Part shown: positions 10,161-21,955 of the stretch, one piece after another | Position numbering within the stretch: the stretch's first letter is position 1 | How the letters are laid out: each line of letters opens with the position of its first letter | From: Paramecium pentaurelia | Lineage: Eukaryota; Ciliophora; Oligohymenophorea; Peniculida; Parameciidae | Reading direction: 5' to 3' | Assembly (NCBI GenBank): GCA_905183005.1 | Contig: CAJJDO010000080.1 | Location: 1-64,000 of the forward strand | DNA: 64,000 nucleotides | Notes under the pieces: generated by a model | What the model was told of the DNA's origin: nothing | Seen by the model: only the letters and a program-made list of their open reading frames with translations | Database searches by the model: none | Made by a program: the position numbers and the translations under genes

Positions 10161-13100
10161 ATGCTACAAATCAATATAGAAGTGCAAACTATTTATTTTT
10201 ATATTGATTCTGACAATCCTTATTGTAAAATGCAACTTAATGATTGTAAAAAATCAAATTTTAAATTAGCCATGACAACTGTCATTTTGAATAATTAATT
10301 AAGATGTAAATGCTATGAACAACAGGATATCTATGAAAAAGTTGAAATTCTAATCCCCTACAATTAAAGAAACAAAAACAAAGTAACCTTTTATATTATC
10401 CAAAGCTCAAACTCATTTTTTATGAAAATCTTATAAAATTTGGAGAAGCAATCTTTAATCTTGAGTTCTATATTGAACATAAATTATCTTAAATTTCTGA
10501 TAGATTATCAATTTAATGCGATTAAAATGAAGAAGCACAATTAACATTCATTTTTGAATGGCAACTAATTAACAATTTACCGGAATCGAATATATAAATT
10601 TTAGAAAATTGCTAGACAATTAGTAGTCCTTAAAGTAAAGAAATTTCTTAAAGAAATGCATGTTAAAGTCCAAAAGGATAAGAAAAATCAAAAAAAAGTA
10701 GTGATGATAATAGAATTACTCATTCATCATATATCTAATGGAGAGATCATAAGGAATAATTAAAAGTTTAATAAGAGAAGAAGTTGAAAGAACCAAAACC
10801 ATAATCCAAAATAGTTATAGCTGATGATTATGTGTGGTCAAATCAATTAAGAAAGCCAGATGTGTATGTGAGAGTTGGATCTCCATCTAAACGATTTGCA
10901 ACTCCCACAAAGCAATTCAAAAAAATATATTGTTCAATCAATGAATAACCCAAACAAACTGATCTAGATTTAAAGGATATAAATGATAAAATGATTGTTG
11001 TTAAAAAGTAAATATAATCTATGAATTAACATAATAAAAAGAGTGATGATGATAAAAGGAAGTATAAAACTAAAATAGGATCAAAGTAAAAGTATTTTTA
11101 ATAAGAAGAAATTAAAACGTAATCTGATGAAATTGTCAAATCATTTTCTGACAGAGGATGGATGTAAAAAATTACAAGTTAAAATAATGAAAATTATGAT
11201 TAATCTTATTTGAATACTTTTAATTAAGTCTCTGAATAACAATATCTAGAGTAAAACACTGATCCTAATTACGAGATATAAATATTAAAGTAAGGATTGA
11301 AATAATAAGACCATAAATCTAAAAGTCCACCTAAATCAAAAAATTTTAATTAACAAACTAATTAATCGCCAAAAAGTAAAACATAACATTAAGATGATTA
11401 TTTGAAAAGTGCAAAATAAGCTGAAATTGGAAATTTTGTAGGAGAAAAATATGAATAATTTTTAAAAGATTATTTAGATTTATAGGATAAATTATAAGGG
11501 TCTTAAATAGAATTCTAGTTATTATCTTAAACCTATTAAGAATTGAAAGAAGAGTACACTTAAGTAGTATACTAAAATTAAAAATATTATTAATAGATAC
11601 AAAGTTTATAATAGCAATTTTAATAGAAGGCTCATTCTATTGATGAATGTTAATAATAAATATAATATTTGTAAACATAATCTAATTAAAAGTAATAATA
11701 ATAATAATATTAATAATAATAATAATAGTAATAATAATAGTAATAGTAATAGTAATAATATTACTAATAGTAATAATAGTTATTTAAATAATAATAATAT
11801 TAATAACAACAACCTTAACAAAACTAATCATAACAAAACTAATCATAACAAAACTAATCATAGCTTTAGTATTAGTAGAATTAATAAAACTAATATTAAT
11901 AATTTATCTAATAATTATCCTCCTAATAATAAAATATTGATTTTCTAAAAAAAGAGAATGATTTAAAATAAAGAGAAAATACGATGTTGAAATAAAACTA
12001 TGAATTATTATAATAAAATATACATGCTTTACAAAAAGAAAAAGAAAAATATTTGTTAGAAATCTAAAATCATCAAAATAGCTTAAAATTATTAAATTAA
12101 GAATTGGAAAATTTATAGAAGCAGTTAGATTTAGCCATAAATGAAAAGCAGACTCATGTGACACAAACCTAATCTAATAATCCAAAATTTGACCTTAAAT
12201 CAGATTTACAATAAGTTACACAGTTAAAAATACAGTTGGAAAATTCTGAATTGGCCTCATAATCTTTGAAGAAAGAATTAGATTCATTAGAATAAATTTA
12301 AATTTAATAGGAAAAAGAAAATAAAAATCTAAAGAAATAGATTGATAATCAAAATTAAATGATTGAATCAATAGAGGAAGAAATATCAAGATTAAAAGAG
12401 GAATTAGAAGAAAAGAAAAAAGAGATTATTAGACTTGAAACTTTTAGCAACAAAGAAAATACGAGTGACATTATAGATGGTTATAAATAAGTTGTAAGAA
12501 ACAAATAACAAGAGCTAAACAACAAGGAAGAAGAAATTAAATAATTAAAATAAAGAAATAAATAATTAGAGAGTGAATTTAAAGTAGAATAAGAAAATAA
12601 TTAAATAAAAGTTTAATAATTAAATATACAAATAAAATAATTATAGTAGTATATTGATAGATTATAAAAAGAAAATCAAAATTTATAATAACTGATATAA
12701 TACGAGCCAAAATTATAAGAATAATAATTTTAGTAAATAATTATGTAATTAAAAGATAAGAATAGTCAAAGAATTCTGTATAAAATTGTTAAGAGTTTAG
12801 TTTTAAGCCATCTATGATTAAAGGTGAAGAATTTGAAAGCTAGAATGATATTTTACAATAAGAAGTAAATCAACTAAGATAAGAAATTAATTAATTTAGT
12901 AAATAATAAATTTATATAATTCTAGTTTTGTAAAAATAAAAGGATGATATAATAATCAAAGGGTTGTCAGAAGAATTAGAAATATAGAAGGTATTTAATA
13001 CTTGCTAATTTAGAATATCACTCGTTATTAGGAAAATGAATAGTAAAGATTAAAAAATGATTTAAAAGCAACCGAAGCATAGTTGGTGATACAAAAATAA

Positions 13101-13205
13101 AAGATTGCAGATATCCTGAATTCAATAATGATTAAAGGAGATGCAAGACTAATGGATGGACTTGAAAAGTTGATATAAAATAAAGGAGTAGTCTCTTTGA
13201 AATGA
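10161..13205 (+). CDS. Long coiled-coil protein with C2-like N-terminus and poly-Gln tract
   Basis: The ATG at 10161 and TGA at 13203 give 991 residues after removal of three 23-nt introns (near 10383, 12778-12800 and about 12990). Residues 1-150 look like a C2-type beta sandwich (MLQINIEVQTIYFYIDSDN), which is a weak assignment. A basic, Ser-rich low-complexity linker follows. From about 11650 to 11930 the sequence is almost all glutamine, encoded by TAA and TAG. After that comes a long heptad-rich coiled coil (for example EEEISRLKEELEEKKKEI). The C-terminus ends DARLMDGLEKLIQNKG. Such an architecture suggests a cytoskeletal or basal-body scaffold, but that is inference. It is divergent from the PH/papain-like gene, with 116 bp between the two ATGs. 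Confidence 0.8.
11689..11812 (+). repeat. TAA/TAG triplet-rich tract encoding poly-glutamine
   Basis: An imperfect trinucleotide array of TAA with interspersed TAG and TAT. In the frame of the coiled-coil gene it is nearly pure glutamine written with the reassigned codons. In a neighbouring frame the same DNA reads as poly-Asn, which is not expressed. A further short repeat at 11818-11862 is the 15-bp phrase AACAAAACTAATCAT repeated three times. Confidence 0.85.
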
Positions 13206-13447
13206 TAATATTTGATTAATAATTGTAATATCAAATTTCGTCTTATTATAATTATTGATTAATACTATCCTTATCATTCAGAATCGTAAGAGATTATTAT
13301 TTTAGATGGAATATACATTCAAAATAAAAATATAATGGAAAAAATAGACAATAAGTCAAATATAATAGTAAATAAATTAGGCTAAATGACAAGATTAGTA
13401 ATTAATCTTTTTAATTGTTAATCATTCTTAATTAATAAAATACAAAT

Positions 13448-14950
13448 TCATTTTTAATCACAATCAGTATTTTATTTACAATTCTCTTCAATTGATGTTG
13501 CACTTATGATTTTGTTACCATCAATCAAATTTTCTTGCTTTACATCCTCTATTTTTATTAAAATTGCTGTAATCAAAGAACAAAGTCCTAGAAATGATAG
13601 AAATAATTAAGAATAGTAATAACTTCCATAATACGCTCTCAATACACCCACAACAATAGGAAATATACTAAATAATGCATTATAAGTTCCAACTACTACT
13701 GCATAGGCTTTACCTAAGTAATCAGGTCTTACTAAATAGACAACTCCTGTCCATGGTGATGCATAAGCAATCGCATTAGCTGTTCCTAATGCGATTAAAG
13801 ATAGAAATGGATATATATACCACAAGGTGATATGTGAAACAAAACAGAGAATTCCTGCAATAATACACTATATGAAATATTCAAATAATTACATGAGATG
13901 CTCTTCCTCCATATTTATCAGCTATAAATCCAAAGATAGGAGTGAAAAATCCAGTAATTAACCACATAATGGCTACCATCTCTCCTGCTTTAAGTTCAGA
14001 GTCTTCATCTTCTCCTAACCATCTTTCAGTCAAAAATCCCACTGATATATTTATGAATCCTAAAACTGATGAATAGTTCAATCCAAAATAAATGGCAACT
14101 AACCAAAACAATTTAGGATATGTTTTCATTTGTTCATAAATACTTACTTCAGATTACTAATTATTTTATTCATTAATTTATGGTTGTTCTTCTTCTTGTG
14201 CTAATTACATATATTTAACTTTTTCATAATCAATGTTTTTTAGCATCTAAGTCTCAGCGCATTTATCAATACTTGTTGATACTATAGCACAAACTATACA
14301 AAATATGTTAAAAAGACATCCAACAGAAGTTGCAACTAATAATCCATATTAAAGAGCAAGCAAAGGACAGAAGTACATAGTTGCAACGGAACCAAAACCA
14401 GCAAATAAGGTATTCATTCCTATCGTTAATCCCTTTGTATAAAATAACTAAATTACTAGATAATCATCTTTGAAATAAGGTGATACAAATGATGTTTATA
14501 TTGGTTAAACGGATTCAATACCCCAACCCAATATTATCCTTGCTAAATACATTACTATAAAGCTTTTAATCATCACTCCATATGCAAACAATCCTTAACC
14601 AATAAAAACAAATGATACAGTCTATAATAATATCATTCTATCTCCCATTGCATCTCTTAATCCTTATATTAATCTTGAACATTACTTCCTGTGATGAAAG
14701 GCAAAAATATGTTCGCAAATGAATAAATACTATATAATCCACTAAAATATATTTCAAATTCTCCATCTGTCATAATATCACTAAAATGTTATTTTAATGT
14801 ATTATGTAAAGCAGCCGGAACATCAAAACAAAAAAATGCCCCTGCTACTATCCATATACAAAATCCAAGTAGAATCCAACGGAATTTAAAATGGCCTTTG
14901 TTTAAGAAATGAAATGTTTTATCTTTTCCATCATCTTATTTATTTTCCAT
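13448..14950 (-). CDS. Major facilitator superfamily transporter, MFSD1-like
   Basis: The ATG at 14950 (minus) and a TGA at 13448-13450 give 484 residues after removing a 23-nt and a 25-nt intron. The product has about twelve hydrophobic spans in two halves, separated by a charged cytosolic loop. The loop segment between spans 2 and 3 reads GRLRDAMGDRM, close to the MFS motif A (G-x-x-x-D-x-x-G-x-R). Its second-half echo is GFIADKYGGR. The first span (WILLGFCIWIVAGAFFCFD) and the PWTGVVYLVRPDYLGKAYAV segment are typical of MFSD1-related carriers. The substrate cannot be told. The N-terminus is short, charged and without a signal peptide. It converges on the coiled-coil gene with about 240 bp between stops. 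Confidence 0.85.
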
Positions 14951-15167
14951 TTTAAAAGATAAATTTATAAAATAATAATTAAAATTGATTTCTATAGATT
15001 AATAATGATTCAAGTTTAACTTATTTCATTTTATACAATCTTTAGGATAATGGCTAAGTAAAAAAGAAGATTTGACCAGATATAGTTTTTTTCTTATAAT
15101 AATTCTTTTTTCTATTCATCAAATAAGCATATTCAGTTATAGATCTCCTAAGTAAATATAAGACTCA

Positions 15168-15545
15168 TCATAAATTTATTTGATATGAGATATAAATGTT
15201 GCAAATAATTATGACAACTTTTTGTTTAAAACCCATATATAATAGTGTTATTTTATGGAAAATTGTATGTGGTTCAATTTAATACCTCTCACAATGATAT
15301 TTAAAATCTTGATATGTTGAATTTCCTATAGCTTTAAAATATCAATAAAAATCTGGTGAAACTACCTATAATTGTATTGTTCTTATGTTGAATGATCAGG
15401 TGACTTATATCATATAAATTTATAAACTTCTATACATCAGCTATTTTTCTTTAATTGATCTCTTATTTAATTAATTGATTATGTATTATACGTTAGGGAA
15501 CAAGACTTGATTTTATTGAAAAAATAGATGAAAATTATTAATTTC
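15168..15545 (-). CDS. Hypothetical protein, start not found
   Basis: A minus-strand frame with protein-like composition includes IADVQKFINLYDISHLII and, after a 34-nt intron, AIGNSTYQDFKYHCERYQIE. It ends at a TGA complementary to 15168-15170. No in-frame ATG is visible before the divergent PPME1 start at 15571, so a first exon or the true start is missing. The family is not recognised, and the last 20 residues (hydrophobic) may belong to an unspliced tail. Confidence 0.4.
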
Positions 15546-15570
15546 TTTTATAAATAATTAAAATCTTAAA

Positions 15571-16969
15571 ATGAGTGATTTACTTAAATAAACTCTTAAG
15601 GCTTAACAAAAATAGAAACCACCTGTTCCAAAGAAATAGATGCAGAGTATTATAATATAAATATTGAAAGATGAAGATGAAGATGAAGGTGATGACAAAG
15701 ATGAGGAATAAGATTAATTTGATGTAGATTTTAAGTAAATCGAATGATTAAATAATTTGTAGCAAGAATTCAATTCCAGTAAAATTACAAGGATCTAAAC
15801 CATAACCAATAAAAGCAGATCATAATTTAACTCATTGTAAAATTATATATATATATATGATAAGCCCATCATTAAAATCCTTAATAAGCAAAAATAACTA
15901 AAAAGATACATGATTATTCTCCTTAAAAGTGGAATGATTTTTATGATGAGATGATATTCCATCCAAATGTAAGAAAGTAGAAATAAAATAGGGAACACCA
16001 ATATACATTGCTGGAAAAAATAAAGCACCTATATTTTTATGTTTACATGGAGCTGGACATTCTGCAATGTCATTCGCGAATTTAGCTAATGAAGTAAAAT
16101 AATATGCTACATTGATTTCATTTGATTTCAGAGGACGTAAAAATACTAACTAAAATATTAGATGGTCAATCAAAAATTGAATTAGAGAATCCAAATCTAA
16201 GTGTTTAATAATTATTGGATGATGTAATTGAAATATTCGATTATGTGACTACATAATGGCCAAAACAAACAGTGATAATAGTTGGTCACTCTATGGGTGG
16301 AGCTATTGCAGCAAAATCTGCAAATTTATTAATCACATCATAAAAGGCAGATAAAGTTTAAGGTATTTTGGATTAATATAGATACAATTAGGTTTGATTG
16401 TTATAGATGTAGTTGAAGGAAGTGCAATTGAAGCATTACCATTTATGGAACAGATTGTTAATAATAGGCCTAAACATTTTAAATCCTATGAGTAAGCAAT
16501 TTAATGGAGTTTGAATACATCAACATTAATGACTTTATCATCAGCCAGAGTGTCAATACCTGCATAATTAAAAGAAGTCTAAGATTAGAATGGGAATTTA
16601 ATTAGTTTAGATTGGAAGGTTGATTTATTGAAGACTTCACCTTATTGGATGGGTTGGTTTGAAGGATTAACAGATTCGTTCCTGTAAATAAGAATACCTA
16701 AAATTTTAATGTTGGCTGAGAAAGAGAGATTAGACAAAGATCTTACTGTGGCTTAAATGCAAGGAAAGTTTAGATTGATTGTGTTGTAGAATACTGGTCA
16801 TAGCATTTAAGAAGATGATCCTAAAAGCACTGCTTATAATTTCCATGATTTTATATTAAAATTTAGAATCCCAACTACTGTAGAGGAAGTTGATAAACTT
16901 AAATAAGTAGGAATTGGAAAGTTTCATCCCACCATTGGGAATTATGAATATTAATAGAAATATTATTGA
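15571..16969 (+). CDS. PPME1: Protein phosphatase methylesterase 1 (PME-1)
   Basis: The enzyme removes the methyl ester from the C-terminal Leu of the PP2A catalytic subunit, in cytosol and nucleus. ATG 15571 to TGA 16967 gives 421 residues after five introns (28, 28, 23, 25 and 29 nt). The alpha/beta-hydrolase features are in order. They are the oxyanion-loop segment LCLHGAGHSAMSF, the nucleophile elbow VIVGHSMGGAIAA (catalytic Ser), and the family-specific block VIDVVEGSAIEALPFME followed by SARVSIPAQL. The catalytic His lies in LQNTGHSIQEDDP. The N-terminus carries an acidic run (KDEDEDEGDDKDEEQD), an addition of unknown role. Length is near that of animal PME-1. It converges with the importin gene, with 59 bp between stops. 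Confidence 0.93.
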
Positions 16970-17028
16970 ATAATATATTCATTAAAAATACTTATTATAA
17001 AATATATATAATTAATTTAACATTTTTA

Positions 17029-20000
17029 TCACCCTCTCAAAGAATTTTAAACACATCTCCTTGTGTAAAGTTTTAGAAATGATTATTACTTTTCAGAATC
17101 TTAATTATTTTCTATCCAAGTTTTTTTTTCAGATTGAGTCAATATGTTTTGTGGTCCCTCTTCCAAAACTTAACTCAAAAGTTGGTGATAATCAATAAAT
17201 GAGATCTAGGACAAAGCTATTATGCAATCATCAATATAATCTTCCACTTCATCATCAGCTGGTCCCTATCTTAGAGCCTCAAACAACTTTGATGTATATT
17301 GAGGGATGAATGGAGTGATTATTTATTGAAATTCTAATGATTTATATAAAATTAATACTTTCTTTATATTCTTATGGAATTTATACTTTGAATGCATCAT
17401 CTTAAGGTTTTAACATTAAGAAAGTTACTTCTAACCATGAGTAAAATACTTTTGCAGCACCTACATGTTATAATCCTATTGCCATCAAAGTTAATTATAA
17501 AATTGTTTATAATGCTGAACTTTATAACAATAAAACTGGTGTATATCTACCATATCTTACAAGCATTCCAAACAAATCTTCTGTTAAATCAGGATTCTCT
17601 TCAAAACTTGATAATTGAGGTAAATGTTAAAATGTAATATTACATAAATTTTCAAATGCTTCTGATAAAAGATTACGATATTCAGGATATTTATAAAATA
17701 CAGTTGCTGATACTTCAGCTACATATATGCAAGCTGTTATTGGAACTTATCTATAGACATTCAAAAAGCTCTAAAACACTTATGTAAGTAAATCAACAGA
17801 AAATTAATTAAAAGCTTTTCTAAAAGTATGTTTAGTATATCTCACTATTCTCTCTGCTACTCCATGTTCAAAGATTGCTATTCTCTCCATTCCAAATTTT
17901 AACATTGGCCATAATTCTTAATAAACATTAACAATTAATATTCTAACTGCTAAATAATCATTTGATTCATTAGCAGGTATTTAACTATTCACATAAGCTA
18001 AACTAGAGATGTTTTTGCTGAATTGTTTAATCTTTTCTTCCAAAGTATCAGATCCTACTTATGTGACTAGTAATTCTTCAATTTACTATTGTAATTGTAC
18101 TAAATTTTAAGCAAAAATTGAACACAATTTTAAGTAATAATTTTACATTGTCTCTTAACTTGAACAAATTGCATTAGCTACTCCTTTAATTAAATTATCA
18201 TAATTAGAGCTAAATATTAAAGGAATAAAGATTACACTTATTGTAATTTAAATATTAGATCTAAGAATTAATTCAAATGTAACAAAACAAAATTTTGATT
18301 TTATTAACAAATCAATTAAAAAGCCTTAGTTGCTTTCTTTTAAACTGAAGACACTTAGTGATGTATTCCTATTGTTATAAAATTAAACAATGATGGCAAT
18401 AATTCATTTGAGGAAATCAATTAAGCACAACCTTATGAAATTGTTTTGAAAACTAATATTGAATTAATTAATTAATATAATACCTGATTTCATTATAAAA
18501 TTATTGCTGGCTTATGGTTATTATTGATAGACATCTAAATATAATTTAATAATCTCCATTAAATATTAAACTCCAATCTAATCATTTTTCAATATAATTT
18601 ATTTAATTATTCCACTTATTAAATTCATACAAGCTTCAAATGTAATCCAACCATTTTCATTCATTTATGGAATGAATTCTTTTTTAAGTATACCTCCTAA
18701 ATGTTGAATAATTAGATTTGGTTATATGATTGTAACTAATTCTTCCATAATTTCTTTCATTTATGATCTGGTTTCTAATTGTTATTCAAATTCATCTTTA
18801 ATTTTTGGTGAAATTCCATATTCATTCATAAGTATTTTATTCACTTTACTCTTTTATACACATCCATTAATAAGTTATTCAAAGGTTAATGAAAACTTAT
18901 TTTATAATTACAAATCATTCATTATTCTAATGGTTTTGATCATTTTAATCCAAAAATCCATTAAGATATCACTTTCAGTACATGAATTTTCATGACAAAA
19001 TATCCATAAGAATGTTTATAAAAATGGTTCCAATTATGAATTAAGTATAATTTTATGTATACACTTTTTACCAACTTTGGAATATAATTTAATTAAATTA
19101 TGAATTTCATCATATGTTTCCTCATCTAATGCTTTTTTGCAAGCAGGAAAGGTTTTATAAATTTCATCAAATAATACTTATAAAACCTAAGGTTCTAATT
19201 ATGGTTATTCACATATAGTTTTTGGAATGATACCAACAAATGTACAAATTGCTTCAACAGCTTTACTTTGTAATTCTTCATTACTTATAGATTCTAGTGT
19301 ACCTTTGAAGAGTGTAGTTTGACTACTTAATTACATAAATTGAATTGCCTAATTTTAAGTTTGTTTAATTACTTCTTCTTCTGTGATACTAGATTTCATA
19401 AATTCCAACCACTTTTTATAAGATCTCAAAATATGATATTTAATAGAATCATCAGGAATGGTATTCCATTAAGTTTGGAGGAATGTTAGTATATCTAACA
19501 TTTATTTATTTTTAATGTCTTATGCTATCAATTTTCTCTTCTCATCATCTATTATAATCTTTTTATTTTCTGTTAGTTCATCTGGGAGTGTCTCCAAAAC
19601 ATCAAATAAGAACTTCTAATGAGGACTATTGTTTTGAGAGTAATCAAGAATTTAGGCTATGACTCTAATGATTTATAATATGATTACTCTAAAATTGATT
19701 TAGTTTGTTATGAGTAAGTGTACAAGTATAAATAGATAAACATAAGTACACATTATATTCTAGTTGATTTTTAATTTTATACGCTGTAGTGAAGTATGAT
19801 TTGAATGCAATTTTTATATATCTGTGGTATTTCTGATGGTTTGAGTGAAACTAATGAATGATAAGATTAGAATACTGAAGTCATACAGAATTTTGGATTA
19901 CAATATACGCAACAATTAAAACACCAATGATGGATCAGGATTTTATTACAATATTTGAATGCAAATTCCCCAAGCTTCATTTGATTATGAGAAACTTCTT

Positions 20001-20083
20001 AGATAACTATCTGTTTATTTAACTTATCCTTAATTAAAAACTTGGATTGCTTGACACACTTTTTCAATCGAAAATTCAGCCAT
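17029..20083 (-). CDS. Transportin-3 / importin-13-like karyopherin
   Basis: A nuclear transport receptor of the importin-beta superfamily, made of HEAT repeats. The ATG at 20083 (minus) starts MAEFSIEKVCQAIQVFNQ. The next segment, SYLRSFSQSNEAWGICIQIL, matches the first HEAT repeat of the TNPO3/IPO13 group (where S-x-x-AW is typical), followed by LLRILQSKILYDF. About 1,000 residues of helical-repeat sequence follow. The C-terminus includes the acidic DDEVEDYIDDCIIALSQ and ends before a TGA complementary to 17029-17031. At least one small intron lies near 18430; not all junctions were traced. TNPO3 imports SR splicing factors in animals; cargo here is unknown. Confidence 0.75.
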
Positions 20084-20104
20084 GATTTAATAATTAATTA
20101 ACTG

Positions 20105-21309
20105 ATGGAATATACTATTAAGGATATGAGTGGATTCCTATTAAATAAGTAAACCTACTCCTATTCCCTAGATAATATAAGCTTCTCAAAAAACTAGGAG
20201 CAGGAGCATTTGGTGAAATCTATTCAGCCACAGCCAATGGATTAGATTATGCAATTAAAATTGAGAGATCTGACACTAAACATCCCCAATTGTTATTTGA
20301 ATCCAAGCTATATTAATATCTAAACAATTCACCTATAATTGGCATACCAAAATATTATGGATATTACTAATAAGATGCATACAATTTCTTAGTAATGGAA
20401 CAGTTAGGCAAAAGTCTTGAAGATATTTTCTCTGACAATAATCGCATATTCTCATTGCAATCAGTCACTGTACTAGCACTCCAAATGTTAGAATGTATTG
20501 AGTTCTTGCATGGCAAATAATTCCTTCATAGAGACATTAAACCAGACAATTTTTTATTGGGTAAAACACATAAAGATAGAGTTTACATGGTTGATTATGG
20601 ATTGGCTAAAAAGTATATCAATAAAGATACTCATATTCCATATAAAGATAATAAGGCTTTGACTGGAACTGCTAGATATGCTTCTATTAACACTCATTTA
20701 GGGATTGAGTAATCTAGGAGAGATGATTTAGAATCTCTTGGATATGTAATAATGTACTTCTTAAGAGGTACATTACCATGGTAAAATTTAAGAGCTAATA
20801 CTTAAAAAGATAAATATGACAGAATTATGGAAAAGAAATTAGCCACATCTAGTGAAACTTTATGTAAAAATCATCCCAAATAATTATTACAATATATTGA
20901 ATATACAAAGAATCTCAAATTTGATGAAAAACCAGATTACAATTATCTTAAAAATTTATTTATGTCTATAATGAAGGAAAATGAATTAAGAATAGAATAC
21001 ATATATGATTGGGATGATGAAGATACTCATCGTGATAAAATACTATTAAAGAATTAACCATAATAATAATAAGATTAATTACAAAGTAATAATCTTATTA
21101 AAAATACTAATTATTCATAATATAATAACAATAGATAATCAGTTATGAAAACAAAAACATCATCTATTCATTCGATAAATAAAATTTCGGTACTGAAAAT
21201 TTAATCAAATATTAATACTTAAAATAGTTAAAATAATACTAAAAAAAACCCAATCAATAACAAAGTTAAATCAATTATCAAAAAACATTCAAGTTTACAT
21301 TATAACTGA
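20105..21309 (+). CDS. Casein kinase 1 family Ser/Thr kinase
   Basis: ATG 20105 to TGA 21307 gives 393 residues after removal of one 23-nt intron near the start. The kinase domain is complete: glycine loop LGAGAFGEIYSA, catalytic Lys in YAIKIERSD, catalytic loop HRDIKPDNFLLG, VDYGLAKKY in the DFG position (DYG), and the CK1 signature [20 protein letters not shown]. The C-terminal tail of about 100 residues is Asn/Gln/Lys-rich and low complexity, as in many CK1 proteins. CK1 enzymes phosphorylate acidic or primed sites and act in many processes, so no specific role is assigned. It is divergent from the importin gene, with only 21 bp between the two ATGs, so the promoters must overlap coding or be extremely short. 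Confidence 0.92.
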
Positions 21310-21955
21310 TATATTTTCTGAATAAAAATACAAATATTAAAATTATACTTTATGTTTCTTTGTAAATTCATCTAATTTATTTTCAAATATGATATCAGAA
21401 ATATATCTTAAAATAGTTTCATTTCTTAAATAATTTATTACTTTTTCTCAGTTTGATATTTCTACTTATTTAGATATATCTTAATATCTAAAAGAATTTC
21501 TATTTATTTTAGATATCTAAGTAGATTAGATATTAATTTATTACTTATTGAATAGTTTTGATGCGATCAAAATAAATTAATTACTTAATATTATTATATA
21601 ATAAAATTTGAAAATGAAAAAAAAGAAGAAATCAATTTAAATTTCAATATAGTACTCTTATACAGATTGTAAATCTTAGAATAGAAAAATAAATGTTAAA
21701 CTTTTACTTTAAAATAAACCTCCTAAAACACATAATTTTTATGTTTTATTTACAAAATGAAACATCTAAATAACTTTAAATATGATTCTTAATATTTAAT
21801 GAGATATCTAATAAAATTTTTGTTTCATGAAAAGACTTTCTTACTAAAAGTAAAATCTAAAATATCTCTTAAATCAACTTATAAGTTAATTAAAAGAATA
21901 ATAGAATTATGAATTAAATACATGAATTTAATATATAAATTTAATTTATATTATT
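21310..21955. other. Intergenic region with a possible minus-strand fragment
   Basis: Mostly AT-rich spacer. On the minus strand near 21310-21440 a short protein-like stretch (NETILRYISDIIFENKLDEF) is readable and would end inside the CK1 3' end, but no start or clean gene was found. Around 21470-21545 the element TAGATAT recurs several times in both orientations. The final 100 bases probably carry the promoter of the helicase-like gene. Confidence 0.35.

Noticed and set aside
11640..11948. Poly-asparagine ORF
   Set aside because: It is the shifted-frame reading of the poly-glutamine tract within the coiled-coil gene, whose frame continues on both sides.
15055..15240. Plus-strand ORF starting MAKQKRRF
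   Set aside because: Short, with poor composition after the start, and the minus strand over 15170-15545 reads as a more convincing protein.
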